NCBI RefSeq assembly: GCF_014635885.1
Contig: NZ_BMDR01000004.1
Location: forward strand, 406,926 to 470,925
Length of the DNA stretch: 64,000 nt
Source: Acinetobacter vivianii
GTDB taxonomy: Bacteria > Pseudomonadota > Gammaproteobacteria > Pseudomonadales > Moraxellaceae
Reading direction: 5' to 3'
Part shown: one piece after another, positions 25,593 through 35,665 of the stretch
Layout of the letters: the number at the start of each line of letters is the position of its first letter
Position numbering within the stretch: position 1 is the first letter of the stretch
Program-made: the position numbers and the translations under genes
The notes under the pieces: model-generated
Databases searched by the model: none
Seen by the model: only the letters and a program-made list of their open reading frames with translations
Told to the model about the DNA's origin: nothing

Positions 25593-26495
25593 CTAAGCGC
25601 ATTTTGTTTGCCAATAGGCATTGGCATAATTTGACAAGCTTTTTCGGTTGAGTACATTACTAATATTTTGGCTGGCTTGCATTAGCTTTTCTAGGTCAAT
25701 GCCAGTTTCAAAGCCCATATGTGATAGCAAATAAAACAGATCTTCGGTCGCAACATTGCCAGAAGCGCCTTTGGCATAAGGGCAACCACCAAGTCCTGCA
25801 AGAGACGAATCGAAAATACGAATGCCTTGTTGTAAAGACTGATAAATATTGGCAATCGCCATGCCATAGGTGTTGTGGAAATGCCCAGCTAAAACGGTGC
25901 TGTCCAGTTCAGCCAGACAGGCTTGCCAGACTTTTTGAACACGATTTGGTGTTGCTGTGCCAATTGTTTCACCTAAAGACACTTCATAGCAGCCCATGTC
26001 ATAAAGTCGTTTAACAACTTTTACGACTTGCTCAGGTGCAATTGCACCTTCATAAGGACAATCGACAATACAAGAGACATAACCGCGCACACGTATATTA
26101 TGTGCTTTTGCAGCAGCCATGACATCGCTAAATTTCTCAAAGCTCTCGTCGATTGAGCAGTTAATATTTTTACGAGTAAAACTCTCAGAAGCTGCGGTAA
26201 AAACCGCAACCTCTTTGCATCCTACTGTTTGAGCAGTTTCAAAACCTTTGATATTGGGCGTGAGCAGGCTAAATTGCACATCGGTTGTTTGCGGTAATTG
26301 TTTAAATAGCTCATCACTCTGCGCCATTTGCGGCACCCATTTTGCCGAAACGCATGAACCGACTTCAATTGATTTCAGACCTGCATGAATCAGGTCGTTA
26401 ATAAAGTTTAAGCGCTGTTCGACGCTTAAAGCCTGCTTTTCGTTTTGGAGTCCATCTCTGGGACCAACCTCTACGATTTTGACAAACTCACTCAT
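25593..26495 (-). CDS. liuE: Hydroxymethylglutaryl-CoA lyase
   Basis: 300-residue TIM-barrel lyase cleaving HMG-CoA to acetoacetate and acetyl-CoA, the last step of leucine breakdown. VEVGPRDGLQNE at the N-terminus binds metal and substrate; HFHNTYGMA supplies metal-binding His; GLGGCPYAKGASGN is the active-site signature with the catalytic Cys. Its start overlaps the stop of the biotin carboxylase subunit by 4 nt (ATGA). Last gene of the minus-strand liu operon. Also known as mvaB. Confidence 0.95.
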   Translation of the reverse strand: MSEFVKIVEVGPRDGLQNEKQALSVEQRLNFINDLIHAGLKSIEVGSCVSAKWVPQMAQSDELFKQLPQTTDVQFSLLTPNIKGFETAQTVGCKEVAVFTAASESFTRKNINCSIDESFEKFSDVMAAAKAHNIRVRGYVSCIVDCPYEGAIAPEQVVKVVKRLYDMGCYEVSLGETIGTATPNRVQKVWQACLAELDSTVLAGHFHNTYGMAIANIYQSLQQGIRIFDSSLAGLGGCPYAKGASGNVATEDLFYLLSHMGFETGIDLEKLMQASQNISNVLNRKSLSNYANAYWQTKCA

Positions 26496-28483
26496 GCAAC
26501 TTCCTCCTGTGCAGGCTGAAATTCCACAAGCTCATCGCCAGCTTTGACCTGATCGCCGACTTGGAAGTAGGAATCTACAATCACGCCGTCTTTAGGGGCG
26601 CGGATGGTATATTCCATCTTCATCGCTTCAAGCGTCATTAAAATATCGTCTTTCTTCACGCTATGATTGGCGCTTACTAGCACTTGCGTGACTACGCCCG
26701 GCATTGGCGCTTTAAGGTGGCCTTCATCGGCTTGGTGATCTGCTTGATTAAAGTCTTGGCGGATATAAGCAAACTTGTAGCTTTGTCCATTTTGGAATAA
26801 GGTAATGCCTTGCTGATTTTGGTTAAAAGATAACTTTTGCTGAGTCTCACCAATTTGAATAGATGCGGTGTGTGTATCAATCAATTGACCTGAAATTGGG
26901 TAGCTTTGTCCGTTATATTCAGCGGTGAAGCCATCTTCATGTGAGGCAAATTTAATTTTAATGTTCTGATCTAAATAGTTCAGTTTAATACTGTGCTGAT
27001 AAGCAATATTTAAACGCCAAAGTGGTTGAGCCTGCCAAAGCTGTTTTTGGCTTGAACTATTGTTATCAAGTTTGCTTAAAAACTCAATAAATGCCGCTGC
27101 GACAATAATCTCAGGTTTTGTCTGTTGCATGTTAAACAGAAAATCATGTTCACGTTGAATCAGGTTAGTATCAAGCTTGGCTTGTTTAAACGATTCGCTA
27201 CGAACAATCTTTTCCAGAAAGGCAATGTTGTTGCCTAAGCCATCGACATGGAATTGGCTTAACGCATGTTGCATTTGAATAAGCGCAGCTTCACGGTTTT
27301 TACCCCATACGATCAGTTTGGCAATCATTGGGTCGTAATAGGTCGTGATTTCATCGCCTTCAACAATACCGCTGTCGACACGTACATATTGGTTTTGAGT
27401 TGGGTAGTGCAGATAGTCAATTTTACCAATGGCAGGTAAAAAACCTTTTTCTGGTTCTTCGGCGTAAATACGTGCTTCGAGCGCATGGCCGTGAATCTGC
27501 AATTCGTTTTGTAGTTTAGGTAAAGGTTCGCCATAAGCCACACGAAGTTGCCATTCAACCAAGTCTTCACCTGTAATCATTTCGGTGACAGGGTGTTCGA
27601 CTTGTAAACGGGTATTCATTTCCATGAAATACGCCGTACCGTCTTGTTCCACAATAAACTCAACTGTACCTGCACCGACATAATCTACCGCACGTGCTGC
27701 ATCAATAGCCGCTTGACGCATTGCATTAAGCTTTTCGCTTGGCATTTGTGGAGCAGGGGCTTCTTCTAATACTTTTTGATGACGACGTTGTACAGAGCAG
27801 TCGCGTTCAAACAAATGTACGTAGTTGCCATGCGTGTCACCAAACACTTGCACTTCAATATGTCGAGGTTGAATCACATAACGCTCAATCAAGACATCAT
27901 CATTACCAAAGCTCGATTTGGCTTCACGTTTACACGAGGCTAAGGCATGCAAAAAGTCTTCACTGCGTTCAACCAGACTCATGCCTTTACCACCGCCGCC
28001 AGCACTGGCTTTAATTAAAACAGGATAACCAATTCGTTCTGCCTGTTGTTTTAAAAAGTCGGCATCTTGATTGGTTCCGTGATAACCCGGTGTTAAAGGA
28101 ACGCCTGCTTTTTCCATCAAGGCTTTAGAGGTCGCTTTTAAGCCCATCGCTAAAATGGCATCCACTGGTGGCCCAATAAAGCAAATATTGTATTGTTGGC
28201 AAGCGAGTGCAAACTGGTCATTTTCAGAAAGGAATCCGTAGCCCGGATGCACCGCTTGGCTGCCTGTATCAATTGCTGCCTGAATAATGCGGTCGGCTTG
28301 TAAATAACTTTGTGTTGCAGGGGACTGACCAATATAAACCGCTTCATCGGCAAGTTTGACATGTTGTGCATTTGCATCTGCATCGGAGTAAACAGCAACC
28401 GTTGCAATCCCTAATTTTTTAGCTGTGCGAATCACACGGCAGGCAATCTCGCCACGGTTCGCAATTAAAATCTTTTCAAACAT
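26492..28483 (-). CDS. liuD: 3-Methylcrotonyl-CoA carboxylase, biotin-containing alpha subunit
   Basis: 663-residue subunit combining biotin carboxylase and biotin carrier. ATP-grasp segments ASAGGGGKGM and ERDCSVQRRHQKVLEEAPAP are seen at about residues 160-245, EMNTRLQVEHPVTE at about 288-301, and EAMKMEY near the C-terminus holds the biotinylated Lys. With the beta subunit it carboxylates 3-methylcrotonyl-CoA using ATP and bicarbonate. Neighbours (IVD, hydratase, HMG-CoA lyase) fix it in leucine degradation rather than as geranyl-CoA or acetyl-CoA carboxylase. Confidence 0.95.
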   Translation of the reverse strand: MFEKILIANRGEIACRVIRTAKKLGIATVAVYSDADANAQHVKLADEAVYIGQSPATQSYLQADRIIQAAIDTGSQAVHPGYGFLSENDQFALACQQYNICFIGPPVDAILAMGLKATSKALMEKAGVPLTPGYHGTNQDADFLKQQAERIGYPVLIKASAGGGGKGMSLVERSEDFLHALASCKREAKSSFGNDDVLIERYVIQPRHIEVQVFGDTHGNYVHLFERDCSVQRRHQKVLEEAPAPQMPSEKLNAMRQAAIDAARAVDYVGAGTVEFIVEQDGTAYFMEMNTRLQVEHPVTEMITGEDLVEWQLRVAYGEPLPKLQNELQIHGHALEARIYAEEPEKGFLPAIGKIDYLHYPTQNQYVRVDSGIVEGDEITTYYDPMIAKLIVWGKNREAALIQMQHALSQFHVDGLGNNIAFLEKIVRSESFKQAKLDTNLIQREHDFLFNMQQTKPEIIVAAAFIEFLSKLDNNSSSQKQLWQAQPLWRLNIAYQHSIKLNYLDQNIKIKFASHEDGFTAEYNGQSYPISGQLIDTHTASIQIGETQQKLSFNQNQQGITLFQNGQSYKFAYIRQDFNQADHQADEGHLKAPMPGVVTQVLVSANHSVKKDDILMTLEAMKMEYTIRAPKDGVIVDSYFQVGDQVKAGDELVEFQPAQEEVA

Positions 28484-28494
28484 GATGATCGTCC

Positions 28495-29298
28495 TTAATT
28501 GTTGTTATTCGAGTTAGAAACCCAAGCAGGCTGCTGTTTATTTAAAAAGGCACTCAGACCTTCTTTTGCTTCACTGCCTTGACGAACTTGAGCAATATGA
28601 TGTGCTGTCTGTTGCAGCAAATCATTGCTCATGGTCTGGTTGCTCACCATTTGAATGAGTTGTTTTGAGGCCGCTTGAGCATGCGGGCCACCAAGTAATA
28701 GAGCATCAATAATTTCTTGAACTTTTTTATCTAAGTCTTCGGCATCTGCAACTTCGTGAGCCAAGCCAATTTGTTTGGCATCACGTGCTGAAATTCGCTC
28801 GGCAGTTAAGAAGTAACGAGAGGCTTGTCTTGCACCAATCGCACGAATCACATAGGGACTAATGGTAGAAGGAGCAAGCCCTAAACGAACCTCAGATGTT
28901 GCAAACTTGGCATCGGTACTGGCAATGCAAATATCACATGCTGACGCTAAACCCATACCGCCACCAAAGGCAATGCCATGTACACGGGCAATGGTCGGTT
29001 GCTTAAGTGTTGCAAGTACATCAAGCATTTGTGCAAGTTTTAATGCATCTGCTTCATTTTCTGCTGAAGATGTCTGGCCTGCCTGTTTCATCCAGTTCAG
29101 GTCGGCACCTGCCGAAAAGCTTTTGCCGCGACCCGCTAAAACCACCACACGAATTTCATCACGGGTATGGATTTGCTTAAAGCAGGCATGTAGCTCTTCA
29201 ATGACTGTCGTATTAAAAGCATTGTGCAATTCAGGACGGTTCAGCCAAACATAGGCAACCTGACCTTGTTGTTCGAGTTGTAAAAATTGATAGCTCAT
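28495..29298 (-). CDS. liuC: Methylglutaconyl-CoA hydratase (enoyl-CoA hydratase family)
   Basis: 267-residue crotonase-fold enzyme making HMG-CoA from 3-methylglutaconyl-CoA. GKSFSAGADLNWM and HGIAFGGGMGLASACDI form the oxyanion hole; RLGLAPSTISPYVIRAIG is the typical sequence of the LiuC branch. ATG at 29298 is preferred over the GTG at 29304 because AGAGG lies 5-6 nt upstream of it. Located between the two carboxylase subunit genes, the usual place for liuC. Confidence 0.92.
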   Translation of the reverse strand: MSYQFLQLEQQGQVAYVWLNRPELHNAFNTTVIEELHACFKQIHTRDEIRVVVLAGRGKSFSAGADLNWMKQAGQTSSAENEADALKLAQMLDVLATLKQPTIARVHGIAFGGGMGLASACDICIASTDAKFATSEVRLGLAPSTISPYVIRAIGARQASRYFLTAERISARDAKQIGLAHEVADAEDLDKKVQEIIDALLLGGPHAQAASKQLIQMVSNQTMSNDLLQQTAHHIAQVRQGSEAKEGLSAFLNKQQPAWVSNSNNNN

Positions 29299-29307
29299 AT
29301 ACACCTC

Positions 29308-30909
29308 TTACATGCGGAACACGCCAAATTTGGTTGGCTGGATTGGGGCATTCATTGCAGCGGCAAGACTTAAACCGAGTACCTGACGAGTTTGCGCTGG
29401 GTCAATTACACCGTCATCCCAAAGGCGGGCAGAAGCATAGTACGGATGGCCTTGGCGCTCGTATTGTTCCCGAATCGGTTGTTTAAATTCGTCTTCTTGT
29501 TGAGCTGACCACTCGGTACCTTTTTGCTCAATCTGATCACGTTTTAAAGTTGAGAGTACGCTTGCTGCTTGTTCGCCACCCATCACTGAAATACGAGAGT
29601 TTGGCCAAGTCCATAAAAAGCGTGGTGAATAAGCACGTCCACACATCCCGTAGTTACCCGCACCAAACGAACCACCAATAATCAGGGTGAGTTTAGGTAC
29701 ATTTGCAGTTGCAACTGCCATCACCAGTTTGGCGCCGTTTTTTGCAATCCCTTCATTTTCATACTGGCGACCAACCATAAAGCCCGTAATGTTTTGTAGG
29801 AATAACAATGGAATATTGCGCTGAGTACAAAGCTCAATAAAGTGTGCACCTTTTTGTGCAGACTCTGAAAATAAAATCCCGTTATTGGCAATAATGCCGA
29901 CTGGCATCCCATAGAGTGAAGCAAAACCGGTAATGAGTGTCGAACCAAAGCGTGCTTTAAACTCATCAAAGCGTGAACCATCGACAATACGTGCAATTAC
30001 TTCACGAACATCAAAAGGTTTACGTGCATCACTTGGCACCACGCCATAGAGTTCCGATGCATCAAACAATGGTTCATCAACTTGTTTATTTAAGTCGTTT
30101 GGCTTTTTATTAAGGTTAGCGACAATGTTTCGAGCAATGGCAATTGCATGTTCATCATTTTCAGCTAAATGGTCGGCTACACCTGAAAGACGTGTATGCA
30201 CATCACCACCGCCTAAATCTTCACTGCTCACGACTTCGCCTGTTGCCGCTTTTACTAGAGGAGGGCCACCTAAGAAAATCGTCCCTTGATTACGGACAAT
30301 AATGGTTTCATCCGACATGGCTGGTACATAAGCACCACCTGCGGTACAGCTCCCCATCACTACCGCAATTTGGGCAATACCTAGGCTCGACATGCGTGCC
30401 TGATTATAGAAAATACGTCCGAAGTGATCACGATCAGGGAAGACTTCATCCTGCATCGGTAAGAACGCCCCCCCAGAATCCACGAGATAGATACAAGGCA
30501 AGTGATTCTGTTCAGCAATTTCCTGTGCGCGTAAATGCTTTTTCACCGTGAGGGGATAATAGGTGCCACCTTTTACTGTGGCATCATTGGCAACGATCAT
30601 GCAGGTTATACCATTTACCTGACCAATCCCTGCAATCACACCTGCCGCTGGAATATCATCTTCATACACCTGATAGGCCGCCAATTGACCAATTTCTAAA
30701 AAAGCAGTACCGACATCAATCAATTGATCAATGCGATCGCGTGGCAGTAGTTTACCTCTCGCCAGATGCTTTTGACGGGCATTTTCGCCACCGCCTAATG
30801 CCACTTTTTGAGCCACCTGTTTTAGATCTGTGACCAAGGTTTGCATGGCGTGCTGGTTGGTTTTGAAGTCCTCACTGCGAACATTCATCTTGCTTTGTAA
30901 TTGGTTCAT
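29308..30909 (-). CDS. liuB: 3-Methylcrotonyl-CoA carboxylase, carboxyltransferase beta subunit
   Basis: 533-residue carboxyltransferase with tandem crotonase-like domains. [13 protein letters not shown] at the N-terminus, [19 protein letters not shown] and [16 protein letters not shown] in the N-domain, and [12 protein letters not shown] plus [17 protein letters not shown] in the C-domain are characteristic of MCC beta. Transfers CO2 from biotin to 3-methylcrotonyl-CoA. Length and gene order match the liuABCD operon. Confidence 0.95.
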   Translation of the reverse strand: MNQLQSKMNVRSEDFKTNQHAMQTLVTDLKQVAQKVALGGGENARQKHLARGKLLPRDRIDQLIDVGTAFLEIGQLAAYQVYEDDIPAAGVIAGIGQVNGITCMIVANDATVKGGTYYPLTVKKHLRAQEIAEQNHLPCIYLVDSGGAFLPMQDEVFPDRDHFGRIFYNQARMSSLGIAQIAVVMGSCTAGGAYVPAMSDETIIVRNQGTIFLGGPPLVKAATGEVVSSEDLGGGDVHTRLSGVADHLAENDEHAIAIARNIVANLNKKPNDLNKQVDEPLFDASELYGVVPSDARKPFDVREVIARIVDGSRFDEFKARFGSTLITGFASLYGMPVGIIANNGILFSESAQKGAHFIELCTQRNIPLLFLQNITGFMVGRQYENEGIAKNGAKLVMAVATANVPKLTLIIGGSFGAGNYGMCGRAYSPRFLWTWPNSRISVMGGEQAASVLSTLKRDQIEQKGTEWSAQQEDEFKQPIREQYERQGHPYYASARLWDDGVIDPAQTRQVLGLSLAAAMNAPIQPTKFGVFRM

Positions 30910-30933
30910 ACACTGCGTCCTTATTTATGATTA

Positions 30934-32106
30934 TTATTTGGTTTCATTGAACAGTTCGCGGCCAATCAGCATGCGGCGAATTTCAGACGTTCCTGCACCA
31001 ATTTCATAAAGTTTGGCATCACGCCATAAACGGCCCGCAGCGTATTCATTGATATAACCATTGCCGCCTAAAGTCTGAATGGTTTCACCCGCCATCCACG
31101 TGGCTTTTTCAGCGGCATATAAAATGGCACTGGCTGCATCTTTACGTAGACTACGGTCGTGATCAGCTTTGTCACAGGCAGCACCCACGGCATAGACGAG
31201 GGCTTTACATGCCAACCAGGTTGAATACATATCGGCAAGTTTGCCTTGCATAAGCTGGAATTCACCCAAAGCTTGACCGAATTGCTCACGCTCATGTAGG
31301 TAAGGAATAACTACATCCAGACAAGCATCCATAATCCCGAGTGGGCCAGCGCTGAGCACCGCACGCTCATAATCCAGACCACTCATCAGCACTTTGGCGC
31401 CGTTACCGACACCGCCCAAGACGTTTTCGGCAGGCACTTCGACATTGTCAAAAAATAGCGGATAAGTATTGGAACCACGCATACCGAGTTTGTCTAAATG
31501 GCTGCCATGACTAAAGCCTTTCATATCTTTTTCAATCAGGAAGGCGGTCATACCTTTGGCACCCGCTTGCGGATCAGTTTTGGCATAAACCACCAGTACA
31601 TCCGCATCACCGCCATTGGTGATCCACATTTTCGAACCATTGAGAACAAAATGATCACCTTTTTGTTCTGCACGCAGTTTCATGCTAACCACATCCGATC
31701 CTGCATTCGGTTCCGACATCGCCAAAGCACCGACAAAGTCACCTGAAATCAGTTTTGGTAAATACTTCTGTTTCTGTTGTTCGCTACCGTTGCGGTTAAT
31801 CTGGTTGATACACAAGTTAGAATGCGCGCCATAAGAAAGCCCGATAGATGCCGATGCACGTGAAATTTCCTGTAGCACAATGATATGTGCCAGATAGCCT
31901 AAATTGGTGCCGCCGTATTCTTCAGAAACGGTAAGACCGAGCAGGCCCATATCACCAAATTTTTTCCAGAGATGCGCTGGGAATAAATTGTCCTGATCAA
32001 CTTGTTGAGCAATTGGTGCAATCTCCTTTGCACAAAATGCAGCAACTGAATCTTGTAGTGCAATTAACGTTTCATCCAGACCAAAATTCAAGCTACGTAG
32101 GTTCAT
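30934..32106 (-). CDS. liuA: Isovaleryl-CoA dehydrogenase
   Basis: 390-residue FAD enzyme oxidising isovaleryl-CoA to 3-methylcrotonyl-CoA. The catalytic Glu is in [18 protein letters not shown] (Glu247), the position used by isovaleryl-CoA dehydrogenases; at the place where other acyl-CoA dehydrogenases have their Glu the sequence reads [12 protein letters not shown] with Gly. That swap identifies the enzyme well. ATG at 32106 (MNLRSLNFG) is chosen; the open frame to 32211 runs through the operator region and is not conserved. First gene of the liu operon. Confidence 0.94.
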   Translation of the reverse strand: MNLRSLNFGLDETLIALQDSVAAFCAKEIAPIAQQVDQDNLFPAHLWKKFGDMGLLGLTVSEEYGGTNLGYLAHIIVLQEISRASASIGLSYGAHSNLCINQINRNGSEQQKQKYLPKLISGDFVGALAMSEPNAGSDVVSMKLRAEQKGDHFVLNGSKMWITNGGDADVLVVYAKTDPQAGAKGMTAFLIEKDMKGFSHGSHLDKLGMRGSNTYPLFFDNVEVPAENVLGGVGNGAKVLMSGLDYERAVLSAGPLGIMDACLDVVIPYLHEREQFGQALGEFQLMQGKLADMYSTWLACKALVYAVGAACDKADHDRSLRKDAASAILYAAEKATWMAGETIQTLGGNGYINEYAAGRLWRDAKLYEIGAGTSEIRRMLIGRELFNETK

Positions 32107-32209
32107 TGTGTTGTCATCCCATTGGTTATATTTGTTGTTCCAAAAAGCGTTGTTGTATGTGCTTAAGAAGTACCATACAATGATTTTTTGAAAAAGTGAA
32201 TAGTGATTC

Positions 32210-32235
32210 ATAAAATGATTTACAATTCATTTTAT
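32210..32235. promoter_or_regulatory. Inverted repeat between liuA and the TetR gene
   Basis: Perfect 9-bp arms ATAAAATGA (32210-32218) and TCATTTTAT (32227-32235) with 8-bp spacer, 20 bp before the TetR start and 103 bp from liuA. Size and position fit a TetR-type operator controlling both directions. Confidence 0.6.
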
Positions 32236-32254
32236 TTGGTAGAGAATAAAATTC

Positions 32255-32872
32255 ATGAGCTATAAACGATCATCTTTGATGCAGGAGAGGATGGAACAAA
32301 ATCGTAAAGCGATTTTGAGTTCAGCCAGAAAATTAATCTCGGAGGGAGGGTTTAAAGACGCACAAATACAAACCATTGCAGAGCAAGCAGGCGTTTCAAG
32401 TGGTCTGGTCTATCGCTATTTTGATAATAAAAGTCAGGTACTGATTGAGGTTTTGTCCGAGGCCATTAATACCGAACTATTGGTGATTGATTCAATTACT
32501 GAAAGTAATTTATCGGCAAAACAGAAATTACATAAAGCAGTAACCACCTTTGTAAAACGGGCGCTGAATAGTCCTCAGCTTGCATATTCACTCATGTTTG
32601 AACCTGTTGATTCAACAGTTGAACATGAGCGTTTTCGTGTGAAACAGTTGATTAAACAAAGTATTAAGAAAATCCTTGCAGATGGAAATGCGAGTGGTGA
32701 GTTTGTTCTGGATGATCTCAATACCGCAGCATTGTGTGTGGTGGGTGCCATGACTTATGTGGTGGTTGAACCCTTAGATCCAGCGCAAAATACCAAGTTT
32801 GATCAGCAGCATAAAAACTATTTTTCCAAACAGATTGCTGACTTTTGTGTGGATGCAGTGCAGAAGAAATAA
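32255..32872 (+). CDS. TetR/AcrR family transcriptional regulator
   Basis: 205-residue repressor-type protein. HTH at about residues 37-57 (QTIAEQAGVSSGLVYRYFDNKSQV), then an all-helical ligand domain. Divergent from liuABCDE, with an inverted repeat in the shared 148-bp gap, so it likely represses the liu operon and itself; the ligand may be a branched-chain acyl-CoA (inference). Pseudomonas liu operons use a MerR regulator (LiuR) instead, so control differs here. The acyl-CoA synthetase gene follows 110 nt downstream. Confidence 0.88.
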   Translation: MSYKRSSLMQERMEQNRKAILSSARKLISEGGFKDAQIQTIAEQAGVSSGLVYRYFDNKSQVLIEVLSEAINTELLVIDSITESNLSAKQKLHKAVTTFVKRALNSPQLAYSLMFEPVDSTVEHERFRVKQLIKQSIKKILADGNASGEFVLDDLNTAALCVVGAMTYVVVEPLDPAQNTKFDQQHKNYFSKQIADFCVDAVQKK

Positions 32873-32982
32873 GGCAAACACAATCATTAAAATTGCACAA
32901 CAGGATGTTGGAAAAGTAGTCGTACTCACAATAATTAAATGACTGAAGAACAGAATTACAAAGAATCAAGGAGAGTGATTCA

Positions 32983-34677
32983 ATGCAACAACAACGGTTA
33001 AGCTATGCCTCTGGAACAAGTTCGCAGCCCCTGTTGGGGATGACGATTGGAGAAAAATTTGATCAGGCCTGTGTGCAATATGCTGAGCAGGAGGCAATTG
33101 TCAGTGCGCATCAGAATAGTCGATTGACCTATAAGGCATTGCAGGATGAGGTGAATGCCTTTGCATGTAGTTTGTTGAAACTAGGATTAAAAAAAGGGGA
33201 TCGCTTAGCGATCTGGTCTCCGAACTGTGTGGAATGGACTGTGACCCAGTTTGCAGCCTCAAAAACAGGTATTATTCTGGTCAATCTGAACACGGCTTAT
33301 AAAAGTCATGAACTGGAATATGTGCTGAACAAGGTTGCCTGTAAAGGGTTGGTGATTGCAGCACAATTCAAGACCACAGATTATCAGGAACTACTAAGCA
33401 AGATTGCACCTGAACTGGCTTCGAGTACGGATAAGCTACTCAATTCAGCGCGTTTACCGCATTTAAAATATGTCATTAAAATTGATGAGCAGCAGCATAC
33501 TGGTATTCACCGTTTTAGCGATCTGGTCGGACAACCGACACAACAGCAATTAGATCAGCTGCATGCTTTAGCCAAGCATTTGCAGTTTGATGAAACCATT
33601 AATATTCAATTTACTTCTGGCACCACAGGTAATCCGAAAGGAACCATGCTGACCCATCATAATATTCTCAATAATGGTTATTTTGTTGGTGAAGGCATTG
33701 GTTTAACGTCAAAAGATCGGGTCTGTATTTCTGTGCCATTATTTCATTGCTTCGGCATGGTGATGGGCAATCTGGCCTGTATCACACATGGTGCAACAAT
33801 GGTTTATCCAGCCGCCGTCTTTAATCCGCTTGAGTCTTTAAAAACCATACATCAGGAAAAATGTACTGCGTCTTATGGTGTTCCGACCATGTTTATTGCC
33901 ATGTTAGAGCATGAGCAATTTGCCGAGTTCGATTTATCCAGCTTACGCACAGGCATCATGGCAGGTAGTCCATGTCCTCGTGAAATCATGCAGCGTGTCA
34001 TAGACCGTATGCACATGTCTGAAATCACCATCTGTTATGGCATGACTGAAACTTCGCCCGTCAGTGTGCAAAGTTATATTCACGATTCGATTGATAAACG
34101 TGTGAGTACCGTTGGGCATGTCCATCCGCATTTGGAAGTCAAAATTGTTGATCTAGAGGGTGATATCGTTCCGCAAGGTGTACTGGGTGAACTCTGTGTG
34201 CGTGGCTATTCGGTGATGGCTGGTTATTGGGATGAGCCTGAAAAAACCAAAGAGGTCATCGATGCAGCAGGCTGGATGCATACCGGCGATATTGCGGAAA
34301 TGGATCAAGATGGTTTTATCAAAATCAAAGGCCGCATTAAAGATGTGGTGATTCGCGGTGGAGAAAATCTCTTTCCAAAAGAAATTGAAGACTTTTTATA
34401 TACCCATCCAGATATCTGTGATGTTCAGGTGATTGGTCTACCAGACAGCCGTTATGGTGAGGAACTCTGTGCCTGTATTATTTTGCATGAACATCATCAA
34501 TGCGATGAAGATGCGATACGTCACTTCTGTAAAGAACATATTTCACATAATAAAGTGCCACGCTATGTCAAATTCTTCGCTGAGTTCCCAATGACCGCTT
34601 CAGGCAAAGCGCAAAAGTTTAAATTGCAGGAAATCATGCGTGCGGAGTTAAACCTGACAGCCGAAGTCTTTGATTAA
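32983..34677 (+). CDS. AMP-binding acyl-CoA synthetase
   Basis: 564-residue adenylate-forming ligase activating a carboxylic acid with ATP and CoA. The P-loop-like motif FTSGTTGNPKGTMLTHHN is at about residues 210-227; CYGMTETSPVS, the hinge WMHTGDIAEMDQDGFIKIKGR and the catalytic Lys region TASGKAQKF are all intact. AAGGAGAG precedes the ATG. It lies beside the liu genes and the TetR regulator, so isovalerate or another short branched acid is a plausible substrate; medium-chain acids are an alternative. Confidence 0.88.
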   Translation: MQQQRLSYASGTSSQPLLGMTIGEKFDQACVQYAEQEAIVSAHQNSRLTYKALQDEVNAFACSLLKLGLKKGDRLAIWSPNCVEWTVTQFAASKTGIILVNLNTAYKSHELEYVLNKVACKGLVIAAQFKTTDYQELLSKIAPELASSTDKLLNSARLPHLKYVIKIDEQQHTGIHRFSDLVGQPTQQQLDQLHALAKHLQFDETINIQFTSGTTGNPKGTMLTHHNILNNGYFVGEGIGLTSKDRVCISVPLFHCFGMVMGNLACITHGATMVYPAAVFNPLESLKTIHQEKCTASYGVPTMFIAMLEHEQFAEFDLSSLRTGIMAGSPCPREIMQRVIDRMHMSEITICYGMTETSPVSVQSYIHDSIDKRVSTVGHVHPHLEVKIVDLEGDIVPQGVLGELCVRGYSVMAGYWDEPEKTKEVIDAAGWMHTGDIAEMDQDGFIKIKGRIKDVVIRGGENLFPKEIEDFLYTHPDICDVQVIGLPDSRYGEELCACIILHEHHQCDEDAIRHFCKEHISHNKVPRYVKFFAEFPMTASGKAQKFKLQEIMRAELNLTAEVFD

Positions 34678-34748
34678 AATTGGGATGATTGGATCACTCA
34701 GGATTTTCTCAATTGCTGAGAGTCACGCGATTAAAAACAGGGGATGAA

Positions 34749-35423
34749 ATGGCCAAAGATTTTAACAGCCAGAAAGTGGTGGAGCGCTATGACGATCATA
34801 TCCGTCAATTGATTCCAGCTTATGAATTGATGCATCAGCAAGTCGATGCCATTTTACAGGCAAATTTGAGCAATGATGTGCATATTTTGATTGTTGGCTG
34901 TGGTACAGGCTATGAACTTGAGTATTTATTGCAAAGGCATCCTGACTGGACTTTCACGGCTGTTGATCCTTCTTTGACAATGCTGCAAAAGGCACAAGCA
35001 CAGATTCAGGTGATGGGGCAGCAAGCACGCGTTACCTTTGTACATGGAGAGACAAATTGTTTATCCGAGCTGCCAGTGTTTGACGCTGCACTTTGTATTC
35101 TCGTGGCTCATTTTATTCCGCATGCGTCCAAGCCTACTTTCTTTTCTGAGATTGCAAAACGCTTAAAAAACCATGGAATTTTAATGACCTATGATTTGAT
35201 GCGTTGTGAAGATTCTCTGCAAATGAAAGCCTTGCCGTTGTTATGTCAGGCTGCCGGCCTGAGTGAAGCACAAAGCCAAGCGATGATGGATCGTTTAGGT
35301 CAGGACTTTTTCACGGTCTGTTTACAGGATTATCAGCAACTGCTCGATCATGCAGGTTTTGGCAATGTCCATGTTTTTAGCCAGACCTTGACTTATCAGG
35401 GCTTGATTACACAGAAAAATTAA
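34749..35423 (+). CDS. Class I SAM-dependent methyltransferase
   Basis: 224-residue methyltransferase with motif I LIVGCGTGYELEYLL and motif II acidic residue in FTAVDPSLTML; FDAALCILVAHFIPH fits motif IV. ATG at 34749 (MAKDFNSQKV) follows GGGGATGAA; the open frame starts 20 codons earlier without family similarity. 71 nt after the acyl-CoA synthetase and likely in the same transcript. The methyl acceptor is not recognisable, so a function beyond SAM-dependent transfer is not offered. Confidence 0.8.
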   Translation: MAKDFNSQKVVERYDDHIRQLIPAYELMHQQVDAILQANLSNDVHILIVGCGTGYELEYLLQRHPDWTFTAVDPSLTMLQKAQAQIQVMGQQARVTFVHGETNCLSELPVFDAALCILVAHFIPHASKPTFFSEIAKRLKNHGILMTYDLMRCEDSLQMKALPLLCQAAGLSEAQSQAMMDRLGQDFFTVCLQDYQQLLDHAGFGNVHVFSQTLTYQGLITQKN

Positions 35424-35665
35424 GCTGATCAGTTGCTATTGTCGTGTTGAGGCAATTTGGCTTTTGCTTGGTTTTGTCATTTTAAAATAATAGGAAGACC
35501 TAAAAAAGCACTAAAACAGAGGAGGTAAAACGAAATAAATCAAATGGTTTTGATTTTTAAAATAAAAAATGTGCTGTGAAATTGCGATTCAGGCAAAGGA
35601 AAAAACACAAATAAAGAATGATCTTAAAAGGTATTTGAGATCTGCGAACAAGGAAATTGATTTCA
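35424..35665. other. Intergenic gap before the second DcaP-like porin
   Basis: 242 bp, AT-rich. AGGAGG at about 35520-35525 is followed only by an 11-codon ORF (35543 onward) too far away to use it. No clear operator seen; presumably holds the porin promoter. Confidence 0.4.

Noticed and set aside
32107..32211. 35-residue N-terminal extension of isovaleryl-CoA dehydrogenase
   Set aside because: It runs into the intergenic operator region and is not found in the family; start at 32106 gives the normal length.
35520..35580. AGGAGG and ATG suggesting a small gene before the second DcaP porin
   Set aside because: The spacing is about 17 nt and the ORF has only 11 codons.
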